NCBI RefSeq assembly: GCF_050947875.1
Contig: NC_134571.1
Coordinates: 1,953,501 to 2,017,500 of the forward strand
From: Dermacentor variabilis
Lineage: Eukaryota > Arthropoda > Arachnida > Ixodida > Ixodidae
Length of the DNA: 64,000 nucleotides
Reading direction: 5' to 3'
Position numbers and translations under genes: made by a program. Position 1 is the stretch's first letter. The number at the start of each line of letters is the position of its first letter. Positions 44,084-54,696 of the stretch are shown here, piece by piece. The notes under the pieces are model-generated. The model ran no database searches and was not told the DNA's origin. It saw nothing but the letters and a program-made list of their open reading frames with translations.

Positions 44084-44769
44084 GTCTGATGACTCTGACT
44101 ATGAGTTCAGTGACACGGAGGTGAACAAAATCCTGATTGTGACCCAGACGCCACCACCGCCATCTGGCCTACGCAAGCATGAAGGCTATGATCGGACAGG
44201 TGACTGGACCAGCCGTGTGAAAATGACCCAAGAGCTAGCACAGGTGATCAACGATGGCCTCTACTTTTACGAGGATGACCTGTGGAACCAGGTGGATAGG
44301 CAGGAGCAGCAGATGTACCGTACAGTCGAGGTAGTCAGTGAGGAGGAGTTTGCCCAACGCCAAGGCCCACAGCAGCGGGCAGCGGGTGGGCAGGCACCAC
44401 CACCCCCACCACCTCCGCCCGTACCAGAGGGCACACCGCGCAGCGCGGCAGGCCGCACACCGCGCAAGGACCCCCGGGTGGCCCCCCGCTTTTACCCTGT
44501 GGTGAAGGAGGGCAAGCCGGACACACCGCGCAAGCAGAAGACGCGGCACAGCAGCAACCCTCCAACGGAGCACCATGTAGGCTGGGTGCTGGACGTCCGG
44601 GAACACCGGTCACGAGCAGCCTCTATTGGGGAAGCAGCAGCCGCCGATGTGGTGCATGGCAGCACACCACACTCTCTGCCCACTTTTGAGCACCCAAGTC
44701 ACGCCCTGCTCAAGGAGAATGGCTTCACCCAGTTAGTCTACCACAAGTACCGGTCACGTTGCCTCAAAG
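44084..44769 (+). CDS. LARP1: LARP1 exon: central region and start of DM15
   Basis: A 686-nt exon completing the Trp split with 20332, then SDDSDYEFSDTEVNKILIVT with QTPPPP, followed by DRTGDWTSRVKMTQELAQVI and NDGLYFYEDDLW, the signature LARP1 segment between the La module and DM15. It contains a run of eight prolines, RFYPVVKEGK, KQKTRHSSNPPTEHHVGWV, and the start of DM15 repeat A: HPSHALLKENGFTQLVYHKY. The acceptor is TTGCAATGCAG and the donor is AAAG|GTTAGT at 44770. It ends one base into a Glu codon completed at 58981. DM15 binds the mRNA cap and the adjacent TOP cytidine. There is no stop or frameshift across the exon. Confidence 0.95.
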
Positions 44770-45013
44770 GTTAGTTTGCTTTGCTTGTTGTTTCTGCAAG
44801 AGTACACACGTATCTGGCTTTCTGTAAACTTAGTGCCACTTCAGCAATCTCAAGTTTCCTTCTATGCAGCCAAACCTCAATTTAGCAAATTCCCACAAAA
44901 ACTTGAGCAGACAAAGATTTTGTACAATCAGAGATTTAGTAGCAAATAAATGCACTATGTTCCCACAGCCTCTTTGGCTCCTAAGTGGGGATGATGATAC
45001 AGTTAAACCTTAA
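44770..45013 (+). other. Start of the 14.2-kb LARP1 intron
   Basis: The donor GTTAGT is followed by AT-rich intron. Two short pogo-TIR-like phrases (CAGCCAAACCTCAATTTAGC at 44869 and ACAGTTAAACCTTAATACAG at 45000) abut the next Tigger and may be eroded ends of earlier insertions. Confidence 0.5.
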
Positions 45014-45660
45014 TACAGTCGAACCCACTTACAACAATATTCAAATGCCACGAAAATTCCATTGTTACAACCGATAATTGTTATAACTGGGTTCCCCGCC
45101 ATCCCCCTTCAAAATGGGGGATGGCGCAGCTGTTCCGAGAAAACTATAATGGTGAGGAGGCCAGTTCTTCTCCCCACCGTCTTCCTCGATCCGGCTTCTG
45201 ATTGTGTTGACTCGTTTAACTGTTTAACTCTGCTTCCTGTGTGCTCTGACCGCGTGTTGTTAACAAGCCGCACTGTTGTCATTCAAGAATGGCACTGCTA
45301 TGACAACTGCAAAGAAGGGCCACGGGTAGCAAGTGACATACGAGCTCCGTCGAGGCATTGCTTTGGTAGCCCCAAAAAGGGCTTCTTAAGAAATGCAGGA
45401 ACGTTGCCACGCCAGCATTTCAGCTTGACAAATCCATAAGAAACGCTGGAGCGAGATCGCCACAAGCACCTCGCCACGTACTTCCCACTGGCTTGCACGA
45501 GAAAACTGCATGTCTGTCAGCCTTGCTTGCTTTGCGCGAAGCTTGCCGACATCCTTCTTTAAGGCCTCCAGGTGCTCCACGTGAAGCAGAAGGTCCCTCA
45601 CCAACACAGCCCCATGAGGAACTGAATCATCTACAGGACCTCACGCGGGGACATTGGGGC

Positions 45661-46290
45661 CATAGAGTTTCATACAATAGTTACTAGAGGGAACTCTGGT
45701 GCTGCAGTCGTCGTACCACCATGGGAATGATGGGAAGTACATGGATTTGTCGGATCTTCGTGCTTGCGGATTCACATGTTCTTGTGGCTTTGTATATTAC
45801 GCTATACAAATCTTATTCTCGTAAATCTCGGCGCAATTTATGCTTTTCGAAGTGCAATATACGCTGCGAACACGCACAATTGCTATTAATTGCAACAATT
45901 GAGCTTGTTCAGATGGCCAAATCGAAACGCGCCAAGTGTCTCAAGGCACTGGCATGCGCGCAATAAATTCATGAGGGCGTTTCATTGGCTTGTCGATACA
46001 TGCGTCCGTGGCTTAATGGTTTCAATATCAGGCTTCTGTGCTAGAGTTGCTTTGTTCGAATCCTGCCGTCGGACAATTTTAATGATGATTATTTATTTTT
46101 TATTATGCAGTACATTGTTGAAAATGACGAGTTTAAAAAGTCACAACGCTGTTTGAAGCCAAAAAAGAAGTTTAGAGAATCCATGCACTTCCCATAATTC
46201 CCATGCTGGTTGGTGCAACCGCTCTCATTGCACTCCTGTAAGCACTAGCGCCAGAGTTCCCTCTAGTAATTATTGTATGAAACTCTATGG
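45661..46290. mobile_element. MITE with long TIRs and a tRNA-like core
   Basis: Termini CATAGAGTTTCATACAATAG (from 45661) and its inverted partner read from 46290 agree over about 43 bp. They pick up again at CATGGGAATGATGGGAAGTA after a 30-bp insertion in the right arm. Both sides are flanked by TTGGGGC (45654-45660, 46291-46297), a 7-bp (perhaps 8-bp) target duplication. The interior holds a tRNA-like stretch at about 46003-46078. There is no transposase. Confidence 0.82.
46003..46078 (+). repeat. tRNA-like segment inside the MITE
   Basis: GTCCGTGGCTTAATGGTTTC (box A-like) and TTGTTCGAATCCTG (box B-like) are spaced as in a tRNA gene, ending CCGTCGGAC, which can pair only partly with the 5' GTCCG. 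The acceptor stem is incomplete and no normal anticodon arm could be drawn, so it is a tRNA-derived repeat, not a functional tRNA gene. Confidence 0.55.
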
Positions 46291-47047
46291 TTGGGGCAGC
46301 CTGCCCTACCGCATCAGTGCTGCCGTCATGGCCGTCACTGTCACTGTCTGCTGCAAGCATGTTCGTGAGGATAACCTCATCGGTTAGAAGCACTTTGTTT
46401 CCAAATTTATAGCAGTGCGCTCTCTTTTCACCTGCAACGTCGTGCATTGCCAATGATCAGCGGGCCGATCAGCCATGTTGCGTCTTGCCGGCGAGTCAAA
46501 CGAGGATGAGCAGCTACTTGGCAAGGAACGACTTCGACGCAATGAACAAAGACAAGCACGAGTTACTTCAACCATTAGCTTAGCTGCGCAGAATGAGGGC
46601 CAAGCAAGCAACCTGGTAGCAGTGCCAGCAGTGTTGTCAGCGCAGTTGGCGCGTTCCATTCATGTTTCGGAGGGTGGCGCGGCACAAAGCTATGGCCGCA
46701 GCAGTGTTCGGAGGTGTGAAAGGGCAACGTGTTAGATGCGCGTAAGGCTGGAACGCAACTCTCATGGAGAGAAGTGTGTGGCGGCAGTTGGGGTGGCGGG
46801 CGATTGTGCAGCAGCTCGCATTGCATTTTTTCCTTTTTCTTTTCAAGGATTTCGCACTTCACTACTTTTCGACTCGGACACCCAGCAGCCAGACTTCATC
46901 GTTAAAACCGATGATGCGACATCAGGGCATTGTAGTAAGCAGGTTATTTCACCATGGAAACATACAAAAATGGATGGTGTAGCAGCTTTTATGGTTATTA
47001 CTGATATATTGTTAAAACCACTATCATTATAAGTGGGTTCGGCTGTA

Positions 47048-47669
47048 TAACTTCAAGATAACAAAATTCTCGATGTTATGAAGTATTTAACCTTTTATAG
47101 GAAAGTATGTCCTCAATATAACACACTGTGTTTATCTGCGATTCTCACTGGCCCTTTGCAAAGGAAGGCTGATGCAATTAATGGAAACTACCACAAGTGG
47201 AACTGGTAAGATTGTGTTCAATTCTTTGTGGTTTTTTTGCAAGTGCATTTTCCAAAGCACGTGGCACATGGCAGATTGCTGAAGCAACGGTGCTACTTCG
47301 TACGTTGTCAACTGATGCAATGGTGACATTTTCATGCAATCAGGGAAAGGCCAGTAGCAGCCCTGTAGACGTATTGGGGCTGACAACGTGGCGAAGCAGT
47401 GGCAAATGTAGTTGGTCATTACTTCTGAGATGCGCCACCAGATCTCGGATGCGATAAGCTGGTGAGTGTGGTTTGGAGCAGAGGCACTGGACACATGTGT
47501 ATTGGTGGACTGTATTGTGCATTCTATGCAGCATAGTTATGTAATTCCATATTACACTCAAGCCTTGCGTCAGCGCCCGATTAGGTGTTCTTGTTGCAGA
47601 CAGTGCTCCCTGCCTCGTCTGGTGCCAGCAACAAGTATGAGTATCGGTAGATGTGGCACGTTCTAATCT
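47048..47669. other. Unassigned intronic sequence
   Basis: No gene recognised in about 620 bp. Confidence 0.4.
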
Positions 47670-48290
47670 CAACATAACGAACTTTAGGGGACTGTGGCAA
47701 ATTGTTAGTTATTCTGAAAGATTGTTACTGTGAAAACCCCAAAATGAACCATACTACCCATCAAACCATCAGTTGTCATCGAGTGAGTTATTCCCCAAAA
47801 CATTTTTGTTGGCTCTCGGCCCACGCTGTTGCTATTTGCCATGGATTCCGTTGCCACGCACCACCGAAGCACCATATACCGGTGCATGCAAAAGAAATGC
47901 CGAGAAACCCACCCACAAAGAGAAAGCTCCATGTCACCTTCAAAGCTCATTGTTTCTTTTTGTTAGTTTGTTTTTCACATTTCGGCCCGTGGACACTGCA
48001 ACTGTCCTGCTAGAGGCAGACACCTGTACTATTCCAAAGCGCAAGCGCATGTAAATGACACCCCCAGAAAGTGCGACAGTGTGGCATCCCAGCCAGCATG
48101 GAGGTTACATTCTCCATGCACGTAGTATGGCCGCAGAAAGAAGCGCTGAGGAAAGAAGAGACCTGTCTTTGTTGTTGGGCGACACTTGTCTGGGCAGAGC
48201 ATGCACATGCAAAACCTGATGCGTCATGGCCTCCACAATAGAAAACAAAAAAAAATTTGGAGGAAAAATGCGCCTGTCATGATTCTAAAT
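47670..48290. repeat. Dispersed LARP1-intron repeat, copy B
   Basis: Begins near ATAACGAACTTTAGGGGACT and shares ordered blocks with copy C: CCCCAAAATGAACCATA, CTGTTGCTATTTGCC, AGAAAGCTCCATGTCACC, TTGTTTCTTTTTGTTAG, GAGGCAGACACC, GTGTGGCATCCC and AAAACCTGATGCGTC. It lacks the right-hand third found in copies A and C. Confidence 0.72.
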
Positions 48291-48464
48291 CGTGGAAACC
48301 TCTGTAACGCTGTATACTCGCAGGGAAAGCCACCTAGTGAAAATTTGTGAAACTAGTTTGGTAATTTTTAGCCTGAATGCCTCGTTGTTGCTTATGATGC
48401 CATCTCCGCTGTATTTATTGACTATATTAGTTAAAATTAAGACTAGGTGTGGCGTATACTAGAT
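48291..48464. other. Short unassigned spacer
   Basis: AT-rich sequence between the dispersed repeat and the next TIR element, ending in CTAGAT (48459-48464), the left copy of that element's flanking direct repeat. Confidence 0.5.
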
Positions 48465-48569
48465 CAGGGTGTCTACCAACCGGGAAAACCGGTAATTCTC
48501 AGGGATTTTGAATAGTTGGGAATACTCAGGGAAAACTCAGGGAATTTGTGCTACTGTCAGGGAAAATTA

Positions 48570-49940
48570 GCTGTAATTTTATTGAAAGGGAATGAAAGCC
48601 GCAGTAATGCTGGCTCGCGTAACAGAGAGCGATCGTAATAAATCGTCTTTTGACGCCGTGTCGTCGGCTGGAGGAGTTTACAGACAATAGCCGACTTTCC
48701 GGACGCCCGAAGGCTCCACGACACTATCACGTACCCCATAGAATCAATGTCTAAGAACGTCTGAAATTTAGGACACAAGAGCCCTTCGCCCTCTAATTTT
48801 CTGGACATTTTGCAGTGACCGCAGGTCCGAAACAGCATTAATTAAAGCCACCACTGCCGCCGTTTTACCTCGCCACCGTGGCAAACGGTAGGCCTAGCTG
48901 TTTCAACGTTCTTTATAAAGTTTCTTGCCATTCGGCACCGTGTTTTTCATTGAAAGGATTCGCCGCTGAAAGCAGTGGCACTGACTCCGTCTTTGTGGTC
49001 CTCGCGATTAGCTTCGAAGCTCGGAAAGTATGGCACGTTGCATAATGCCGGTTCCCAAAAGTCAGCTTTGCCTCAATACAAAAGTGTTACGCGGTGAAGC
49101 ATAACAAGCGTTGCAAGGGGCAATTGTCACGGGACATAGTATCTATTCCTTAATTATACACACGTCCATCCACCATCTCCTGTCACAGTACGGACATCAA
49201 TATGCTTAATAAGCGTGATGGTAGGCCTTTTCAGTTGTGCCTGTGGCGAGTATGTCAGGAGAGTTGAGGTTGATACACCAGCTGTTGATAATCTCATTTG
49301 TGACAAAGTTCAGGCCTCACACCAATGAGCTTGCTATAAATAGATAAAGGTAGCTCATATCACCTTCAGTCACAGCATGCACATTTGTAGATTCGACCTA
49401 TTTTTGCCATTTCTGTGCAGTGGTAGGAAGGAATAGAGCATGAACATTAAGTTTACGGCAAATTGAACGTTCTGTTAACCTAAATTACTTCCATTTTGCT
49501 TCTGAGGGATATGTATCATTACCGAGTATCGCTTTGGTGAAGGCACTAGCATGTTTTACATGATGCTTGATGTGGGGCATGTCGGTAGCAACCTTGAAAT
49601 ATATAAAAAAATTTCTTTCTTGAAATGCTTGAGGCTAAGAATAACTTGTGCATGTAATTCGAGCGGGAGATTTAATCCTTTTTATGAAAAAGCTTAGCAT
49701 GACTGACTTTACAATATTCAAATATTTAGTTACTCTGTAATTATAATGATTTGTCATAAGAGCATCAAAGAGTCATTCTATCACCTTGATTTGCTTTCAG
49801 TGGAGTCTTAAGCACCACCTATGTTTCACACATATGTATCGACAGTCAATCATAATTCGTGACTGAAGTGGATATTCAAAAACATTTGTTTATGTATGCA
49901 TCTCATTTTTATTCATATTTGAGAATGTTCCACTCGATTT
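48570..49940. other. Left body of the TIR element
   Basis: About 1.4 kb with no recognised coding similarity. The 93-codon minus-strand frame 48557-48838 has no family resemblance. Confidence 0.4.
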
Positions 49941-50051
49941 GCAATGAGTTTTCACTTCACTTCACTTTATTTCCTTAAAGACCCCACAAGGGGGTGTTAC
50001 ATAAGGGGTGGTTTGTACAGAGATGCTACAAATGCCACAGGTATTTAACAA

Positions 50052-50390
50052 TATCATGAGAAGCCAACAAACACTGACACCAAGGACAACATAGGGGAAA
50101 TTGCTTGTGCTGAATAAATGAAATAAAGAAACGATAAATTAGTGGGAGCGATAAATTAGTGGGAGGTGGGAGCCGAACCCACAACCTTCGCATGCAAAGG
50201 TTGTGGGTTCGGCTCCCACCTGCGGCAAGTTGTTTTTTCATCCACTTCATTTTCCACTAATTTATCGTTTCTTTATTTCATTTATTCAGCACAAGTAATT
50301 TCCCCTATGTTGTCCTTGGTGTCGGTGCTTGTTGGCTTCTCATGATATGACTAATAAAAATCGGGCCCCTCGGTTAACCCTCTTTCTTCT
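50052..50390. mobile_element. Inverted dimer of a tRNA-derived SINE
   Basis: Two copies of the same SINE 3' portion joined head to head. The centre is a 24-bp perfect inverted repeat (GGTGGGAGCCGAACCCACAA, CCTT at 50165-50188, loop CGCATGC, mirror to 50220) carrying a box B-like GGTTCGGCTCC in each arm. Outward, both arms share GATAAATTAGTG, TTATTTCATTTATTCAGCAC, AATTTCCCCTATGTTGTCC and the CCAACAAACAC...CATGA end. Exact 14-bp direct repeats CAGGTATTTAACAA flank it (50038-50051, 50391-50404), so it entered by retrotransposition. Box A is missing from both halves. Confidence 0.88.
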
Positions 50391-53121
50391 CAGGTATTTA
50401 ACAAGACAGGTATATGGATACACTTTGAATAAAACGTGATGGACAGGTGATTGAAACAATGTCGTGGGGAAGGCCATCCCATTCTGAAGCTGCGCGGCAA
50501 AAAAATGATGCAAAAAAGTAGTGGTGCCAGAATGGGGTCGGGTGACTTGAAGTGGATGGCCCGTGCGGGGGGATGTGCGAGCGGCGGGAGCGATGTAAGG
50601 TGGATGGCTGAAAGAACTGTGATAAAACTTGTGGTAAAGTGATAGTGTGGCGATCCTGCGGCGAGATGAAAGAGTGGGCAGACCAGAGTTATTCTTAAAG
50701 GATGATGCGCTGATATCATATGAATAAGAAGAATGAATGAAGCGAGCAGCATGATTTTGCACTGCTTCGATAGCGTTAATCATATAAACTTGGTGAGGGC
50801 TCCAGATTGGTGATGCGTACTCAAGTTTGGGTCAAATTAGCGATTGGTAAGCCAAAAGTCTTACGTGGTAGGGTGAGTGACGCAGATGACGTTTTAGAAA
50901 TCCTAATGATCGGTTAGCCGATGAAATGATATTCGTGACATGGGTGTGCCAGGAGAGATCAGGGGTTAGTGTTACACCAAGGTATTTATAGGATTCACTT
51001 GTTTCAACTGGTATGTTAGCGATTTTATAGGGAAATTGGAGCGGGTTTTTGCGGCGGTGGAAGGAAAGTAATTTACATTTGTTAGGATTAAGGGTCATTA
51101 GCCAGCGGTTACACCAGTCGAACACTTTATTAAGATCATTTTGTAGGGCTGTTTGGTCAGATATCAGCGTCAGCGAACAGTCGTCAGCGAACATGCGGAT
51201 GTTACATGATAAATTATTAGGCAAGTCGTTGATATATATTAGAAATAAAAGTGGGCCGAGGACAGATCCCTGCGGCACGCCGGACGTTACAGGGAGCGAG
51301 TCAGACTTGACATTGTTAAGGGAAACAAACTGAGAGCGGTTAGTCAGAAATTGGGCGATCCAGTTTAGAACGTCGTGTGGCAGATTTAGTTGCTAGAGCT
51401 TCATTGGTAGACGCTTGTGTGGTACTTTATCAAAAGCCTTGGTGAAGTCAAGAAAAATAGCATCTGTTTGTAGGTTAGTGTCAAGGTTAGCATTCAGGTC
51501 GTGAAGAGAAAGGGCTAGTTGGGATTCGCATGAGAGGCCTTTTCGAAATCCGTGTTGAGAGGGATTAAAAAAGCTGTTAGAATCAGGGAAATGCATGACC
51601 TGAGAGTATATGATATGTTCCATGAGTTTGCAGCACACACTGGTTAGAGATATGGGGCGGTAATTTAACGGACAGTCTCTGTTGCCTGCTTTGTGAACTG
51701 GAATGACCTTCCCACACTTCCAGTCGTAAGGGAGAATTGCTGAGGAGAGTGACTGGGAAAACAGTAACAGTAAAAATTCGGCAGATATGTGCTTAGTGTT
51801 TTTTAAGAGCTTGGAATTTATTTCGTCCGTACCAGTAGAAGATGACAATTTCATTTTTTCAATTAAGGACAGGATACCAGAGAAACTAATGCTTATGGGT
51901 GGCATTTCTGGTAAACTAGCAGAAAACAGTTCTGTTTCAGTAGGGTTAGGTTCATTTGTAAAGACAGACGAAAAGGCTATATTAAATATATTGGCACTTT
52001 CTGAACAACTTGCTTCTTGACCAGATTGATTAGTAAGGAAAACAGAAGGGGTTTCATGTGGGTTTAGAATTTGCCAGAAACGTTTGGGTGAATCAGCAAG
52101 GATTTTTGGTGGCTCAGTGTGAAAGAATGAGTATTTAGTGTTGCGCACTTCTGTTAAGTATGCTTTTTCTGCAATGTTGTATTTGTCCCATGCGCAAACA
52201 CTGTTTCTAGTCTTGGCGACACGAAAAAGACGTTTCTTCTTGTTTTCAAGCGATTTTAATGACTTAGTAAACCAAGGTTTTTTGCGGGTGGGACGGAAAG
52301 TTACCTTAGGGATGAAGTCATCAGCTAATCGGTTCATTTTGTTTTTGAAGAGTGACCAGTTTTCGTTAATAGGTCGTTCCCAAAAACAATCTTGAAATGA
52401 TGGAAAAAAGGCATTAAGTTCACTAATGATGACCCCATAGTTCCCCTTGTCATATAGTCGAATTGTTTTCCTGCAAGCTTGGCGTATTTCGGGAACAAAG
52501 GCAAAATTAGCATGAATTACTTTGTGTCACTTATTTCTTTTAGAAATGTTATAGAAGACAGGCTCCGTGGATCTGTTGTTAAGATTATGTCAAGAATATT
52601 GGCGGTATCGGAAGTGACTCGTGTAGGTTGTGATATCAGCTGAGTAAGATTAAAGTTTAGGCAAACGTCAAGAAATTCGTTAGCTTCTTTCGCATTGGGT
52701 GCTGACGAGGTTAGGATCATCCAATTGATATTCGGAAAGTTAAAGTCTCCCAAGAGAATGATGCGAGCATTAGGGTATTTAGTCGAAAGTTTGGTTAAAA
52801 TATTATTAAGTTCGCATGAAAAATCTGGAGTGTGTCTAGGAGGCCTGTAGCAAACTCCTAAGAGCACCGACTGTGGTGCGGAACGACAGATTAACCATAA
52901 TATTTCAAGGTCGGAGGATATTTTGATAACGGAACACGAAAGCTGTTAGTTTGCAGCAATGAGGACGCCCCCGCCGCGTGTGCTGAGACGATCCTTTCTA
53001 AAAAGATTAAAGTTGGGCAAGTCGGATAAAACTTCGCCATCGGTGACGTGACGTCAGAGGTCAACCACGTTTCAGTTAGAATAAGTAAATTGCTACTGGA
53101 TGAAGATACAAGGCTTGACAC
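50340..53121 (-). pseudogene. CR1/L2-like LINE ORF2 (endonuclease and reverse transcriptase)
   Basis: Minus-strand reading from right to left. The endonuclease part is in two frames: LLILTETWLTSDV (53121-52891) and LLGVCYRPPRHTPD, IILLGDFNFPNINW, TRVTSDTANILDIILT (52867-52517). The RT in frame 52337-50340 has GKVIPVHKAGNRDCPLNYRP, QHGFRKGLSCESQLALS, IFLDFTKAFDKVPH (motif A), [20 protein letters not shown] and MFADDCSL (catalytic FADD), then [18 protein letters not shown]. Lesions are frameshifts near 52925 and 52525, an in-frame TAG at 51390-51392 and an in-frame TGA just before 50832. There is no RNase H. It would copy the LINE RNA at a nicked target if intact. Confidence 0.85.
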
Positions 53122-53235
53122 GTGGTGGCGTTTAGAAAGAACGCTGCGAATGTTTCTGAAAATAATCGAAAAAGAGAGATTAGCTTTGTGACCAGGAACT
53201 GAACCATTTAATGATTTGGGGTGGGGAGGGGGTAG

Positions 53236-54696
53236 CTATGATTTTTCTTTGACAGTTTCGGTTGCATCGTCGAATACGTAGCGTTTGGAGCCCATAAATA
53301 ATGTTTTATATCGTAAAAGAAAAGGACCAGATTGTTCTTTAGCAAAAGCGAGAAGGTGCTTCCGTGCGTTCCGAACGTGAGGCGAGAAATCTTCCCCAAT
53401 GCTAAAATGTGTATTTTTGAGTTGAGAGCCATTAGCGAGAACAGTTTCCTTGGTTTTAAAAGAGGTAAATTTTACTATTATGGGGCGGCACCGGTCTCGC
53501 AAGTGGCGACCAAGACGGTGGGCACGCTCTATTTCCTTAAATTCAATGGCTACATTGAAATGGTCCCTGCAAAACGCAGTGATTAGCTCCTCAGACTGAG
53601 CGTTGGTCTCGGATGGCGTGTCGTCCGCTATGCCGTAAAACAGCAAGTTGTTTCGTCGGGAGCGGTTTTCCACGTCGTCCAGCCGAGTCTCCAATACCGA
53701 GACCTGTCGACTAGTCTGGGAGGTGGTGGTTGCAACGGTGTCTAATTCCGTTCGGAGCGTTTGAAGCTGGTGGTAGTGCGATTCTAAACTGTCGATTCTT
53801 TTGCCTAGTTCGGAAATGGTTTTATCGGTGCTTGAGAGCTGGCTCTTTAGGCTCTGCACGTCTCCAATGAGCTGGGCTTGACCAGAAGACAAGCCTTTTA
53901 GTTCATTTAGTATTTCATTTAGGGTGGGGGGTCCTGGGTTAGTTTCAATGTCTCCGGATAACATAAGTAGCAAAGAACAGATACAAACACAGCACTGAGG
54001 GCTCGGTAGCTGAATAAGGCATCTATTGCTAGATTTTTTAGTGAAAAGGCGACACTGGTTACTGACCTGCATGGTGAACAGAAGTGGGTTAAGCCGTGTC
54101 GTGGCACAGCCACCGAGCCCACAGAGCGCGCCCGGCTGGCGGGGATGATTTATACGCAGTGTGCCTGATGAAGTCGATGACGGTGTGACCTTGAATTCCT
54201 CTTTGAGCATCCAGTTTCCAGGTTCCAGCGCCACAGAAACTACAGTGGCCAACGCTGGAAGTAGGCGCCAGTTGTCCACGGTGACGAGGCTAGCCGGGAA
54301 AGGGTAGTTCACGTGGATGGCTGATACCGGGCCCAGAAGAACGGGGAACAGCACGCAGGAGATAGCGCAAACGAAATCCTGCATGGTGAACAGAAGTGGG
54401 TTAAGCCGTGTCGTGGCCCAGCCACCGAGCCCACAGAGCGCGCCCGGCTGGCGGGGATGATTTATACACAGTGTGCTTGATGAAGTCGATGACGGTGTGA
54501 CCTTGAATTCCTCTTCGAGCGTCCAGTTTCCAGGTTTCAGCGCCGCAGAAACTACAGTGGCCAACGCTGGAATTAGGCGCCAGTTGTCCACGGTGACGAG
54601 GCTAGCCGGGAAAGGGTAGTTCACGTGGATGGCTGATACCGGGCCCAGAAGAACGGGGAACAGCACGCAGGAGATAGCGCAAACGAAATCCTGCAT
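53236..54696 (-). CDS. LINE ORF1 with N-terminal 2A-like motif
   Basis: An open frame of 486 codons. The likely native start is Met 209 (54072), giving 278 residues, because residues 1-208 are two translated copies of the 312-bp 5' repeat. After Met 209 comes a Cys/Leu-rich segment (CCVCICSLLLMLS), then GDIETNPGP at 248-256, the 2A ribosome-skipping consensus. A coiled coil (about 260-343, heptad-like LKSQLSSTDKTISELGKRID) and ENRSRRNNLLFYGI (343-356) lead into an RRM-like domain with IERAHRLG and RPIIVKF, as in CR1/L2-type ORF1 proteins that bind LINE RNA. If the 2A works, skipping occurs between Gly 255 and Pro 256, releasing a short leader from the functional protein. Confidence 0.85.
   Translation of the reverse strand: MQDFVCAISCVLFPVLLGPVSAIHVNYPFPASLVTVDNWRLIPALATVVSAALKPGNWTLEEEFKVTPSSTSSSTLCINHPRQPGALCGLGGWATTRLNPLLFTMQDFVCAISCVLFPVLLGPVSAIHVNYPFPASLVTVDNWRLLPALATVVSVALEPGNWMLKEEFKVTPSSTSSGTLRINHPRQPGALCGLGGCATTRLNPLLFTMQVSNQCRLFTKKSSNRCLIQLPSPQCCVCICSLLLMLSGDIETNPGPPTLNEILNELKGLSSGQAQLIGDVQSLKSQLSSTDKTISELGKRIDSLESHYHQLQTLRTELDTVATTTSQTSRQVSVLETRLDDVENRSRRNNLLFYGIADDTPSETNAQSEELITAFCRDHFNVAIEFKEIERAHRLGRHLRDRCRPIIVKFTSFKTKETVLANGSQLKNTHFSIGEDFSPHVRNARKHLLAFAKEQSGPFLLRYKTLFMGSKRYVFDDATETVKEKS
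53929..53955 (-). other. 2A-like ribosome-skipping motif
   Basis: Minus-strand codons GGA GAC ATT GAA ACT read on as far as CCA GGA CCC, giving GDIETNPGP, a full match to DxExNPGP preceded by a hydrophobic leucine-rich stretch, as in working 2A sequences. 2A-like motifs at the start of ORF1 are known in some CR1/L2-group LINEs of other animals. Activity here is untested. Confidence 0.85.

Larger units (their letters stand above)
45400..46460 (-). pseudogene. Tigger transposase C-terminal tail, interrupted
   Basis: On the minus strand the acidic segment DEVILTNMLAADSDSDGHDG, STDAVGQAAP (about 46385-46300) is followed, across the MITE, by SPREVL and, after a frame change, VRDLLLHVEHLEALKKDVGK then LRAKQARLTDMQF (about 45600-45505). 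This is the usual acidic plus helical C-terminus of Tigger transposases. The catalytic core was not recognised in 46460-47000. Confidence 0.6.
45014..47047 (-). mobile_element. Tigger-type element split by a long-TIR MITE
   Basis: Terminal pair: TACAGTCGAACCCACTTACA at 45014 and, inverted, TACAGCCGAACCCACTTATA read from 47047. It is about 2.03 kb including a 0.63-kb inserted MITE. The coding remnant is on the minus strand and limited to the C-terminal part of a pogo-type transposase. Confidence 0.82.

Noticed and set aside
46003..46078. Functional tRNA gene
   Set aside because: Box A and box B phrases are present, but the acceptor stem pairs over only about five bases and no normal anticodon arm forms. 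It lies inside a MITE.
50161..50220. tRNA gene or attachment-site-like palindrome
   Set aside because: The box B-like words in both arms come from an inverted SINE dimer; box A is missing and a 14-bp target duplication explains the borders.
54381..54696. Separate small secreted proteins starting MQDFVCAISCVLFPV
   Set aside because: The signal-like leader is a translation of the 312-bp LINE 5' repeat. It recurs with each unit and has no independent gene context.
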